From Marchantia polymorpha subsp. ruderalis (taxonomy: Eukaryota > Streptophyta > Marchantiopsida > Marchantiales > Marchantiaceae), in NCBI GenBank assembly GCA_037833965.1, contig AP031355.1, positions 17,261,501 through 17,325,500 on the forward strand: a stretch of 64,000 nucleotides of DNA, written 5' to 3'. Below are positions 63,420-64,000 of the stretch, one piece after another. The translations under genes and the position numbers were made by a program. The notes under the pieces were generated by a model that did not search any database, was not told the origin of the DNA, and saw nothing but the letters and a program-made list of their open reading frames with translations. Within the stretch, counting starts at the first letter, position 1. Each line of letters starts with the position of its first letter.

Positions 63420-64000
63420 ATGGGGCTGTTGATGATTAAAGTGTCATTCTGCGTAAGTTTTTTGTAATTTTTGAGCTAATCTCTTTGTACTAATCCTTAT
63501 TGCGTGAAGTGCAGAACTGTGATAGCCAGGAGACTTTACTGCTCTGCTCTGATTTAAGAAAGCAACAAGCTTGTTGCTGGGTATGCAGATAGATGGATGC
63601 CGGATTCAAGATTTCATTTTGCTTTTATGATTCACCCATATGGCTGACACATGATCTTTGCCGCATAGAGTTTGCTCAAGCATGGAGTTTCTTCAATCTA
63701 TGATCAGAGGTAGATATTCGTACACCCTATCCTAATCTGACAATCCGACATTTTACTTTTCTCTATTAGTAATTGCAATGCACTGATGACTTTTTTGGTC
63801 TTGGGATGCAACTTTGCGATAAGTATGAAAAGTGCCAACGTAGTAATCAAGCACATACAACATGTTGATTATTAACAGAAAGTTAGAACAGTGACTGTGA
63901 CAATGATATGTTTTCCAATTCTGGTTATTGAGGATTTTTTACTTACAAATGCAGTGTTTGACCTAGCTACTGATTCCATGAAAGCTTACGCCACGACAAG
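63420..64000 (+). CDS. 5' part of an unidentified gene, runs off the window
   Basis: Five candidate exons with GT-AG borders and matching phases: 63420-63452 (MGLLMIKVSFC), 63515-63580 (NCDSQETLLLCSDLRKQQ, then ACCW), 63669-63709 (SLLKHGVSSIYDQ), 63770-63822 (NCNALMTFLVLGCNFAI) and 63955 to the edge (FDLATDSMKAYATT). That five consecutive small exons remain open and in phase argues for a real gene. The Cys-rich second exon and the hydrophobic fourth exon suggest a membrane-associated or Cys-containing protein. I do not recognise the family. The first, very short exon is the weakest; the true start could differ. Confidence 0.42.

Noticed and set aside
1..64000. CRISPR arrays, operons, bacterial-type regulatory sites
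   Set aside because: None seen; the gene structure is eukaryotic with spliceosomal introns.

Overview
The window reads as nuclear DNA of a land plant. The protein-coding genes I could identify are plant types: a SOSEKI polarity protein, mitochondrial ribosomal protein mL41, a LUMINIDEPENDENS homologue and a chloroplast GDT1/UPF0016 manganese transporter. They are split by spliceosomal introns and spaced by long, repeat-rich intergenic DNA. A GC-rich SOSEKI leader, very long protein versions and moderate intron sizes would fit a bryophyte or another early-diverging lineage, but that is an inference and no species is named here.

Layout. 1-5.7 kb: no supportable gene. 5.7-9.35 kb (-): SOSEKI, with a GC-rich upstream region at about 9.9-11.7 kb. 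11.7-19.8 kb: intergenic, holding a 908-bp hAT-type element with a perfect 8-bp target duplication (16,550-17,473). 19.8-21.3 kb and 25.4-31 kb: two very A+T-rich blocks (about 80% A+T in lines counted by hand). Between them sits mL41 (24.4-25.0 kb, -), made of three small exons. The second block contains a sharply bounded GC-rich 276-bp island with 19-bp inverted ends. 31-36.7 kb: repeat graveyard with a decayed Ty1/copia reverse-transcriptase stretch, diverged tandem repeats and hairpins. 36.8-37.1 kb (-): a 98-residue acidic/coiled-coil-like protein of unknown function. 38.9-52.2 kb (+): LUMINIDEPENDENS homologue, 15 phase-consistent exons coding 2,075 residues, with an inverted-repeat element inside one intron. 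54.1-57.9 kb (-): GDT1-type transporter, 12 phase-consistent exons coding 417 residues, convergent with LUMINIDEPENDENS. 58-64 kb: tRNA-Ser(GCU) (-), an 810-bp foldback with arms of about 270 bp, and the first exons of a + strand gene that runs off the window.

The genes are unrelated housekeeping and developmental functions (cell polarity, mitochondrial translation, nuclear RNA/chromatin regulation, chloroplast Mn supply). There is no operon-like logic and I found no defence or biosynthetic cluster. The points most worth a second look are the large foldback just upstream of the terminal gene, the hAT element with its intact target duplication, the inverted-repeat GC island in the A+T desert, the SOSEKI domain with an unreadable central block and a 12-nt protein repeat, and the roughly 700-residue N-terminal extension of LUMINIDEPENDENS.
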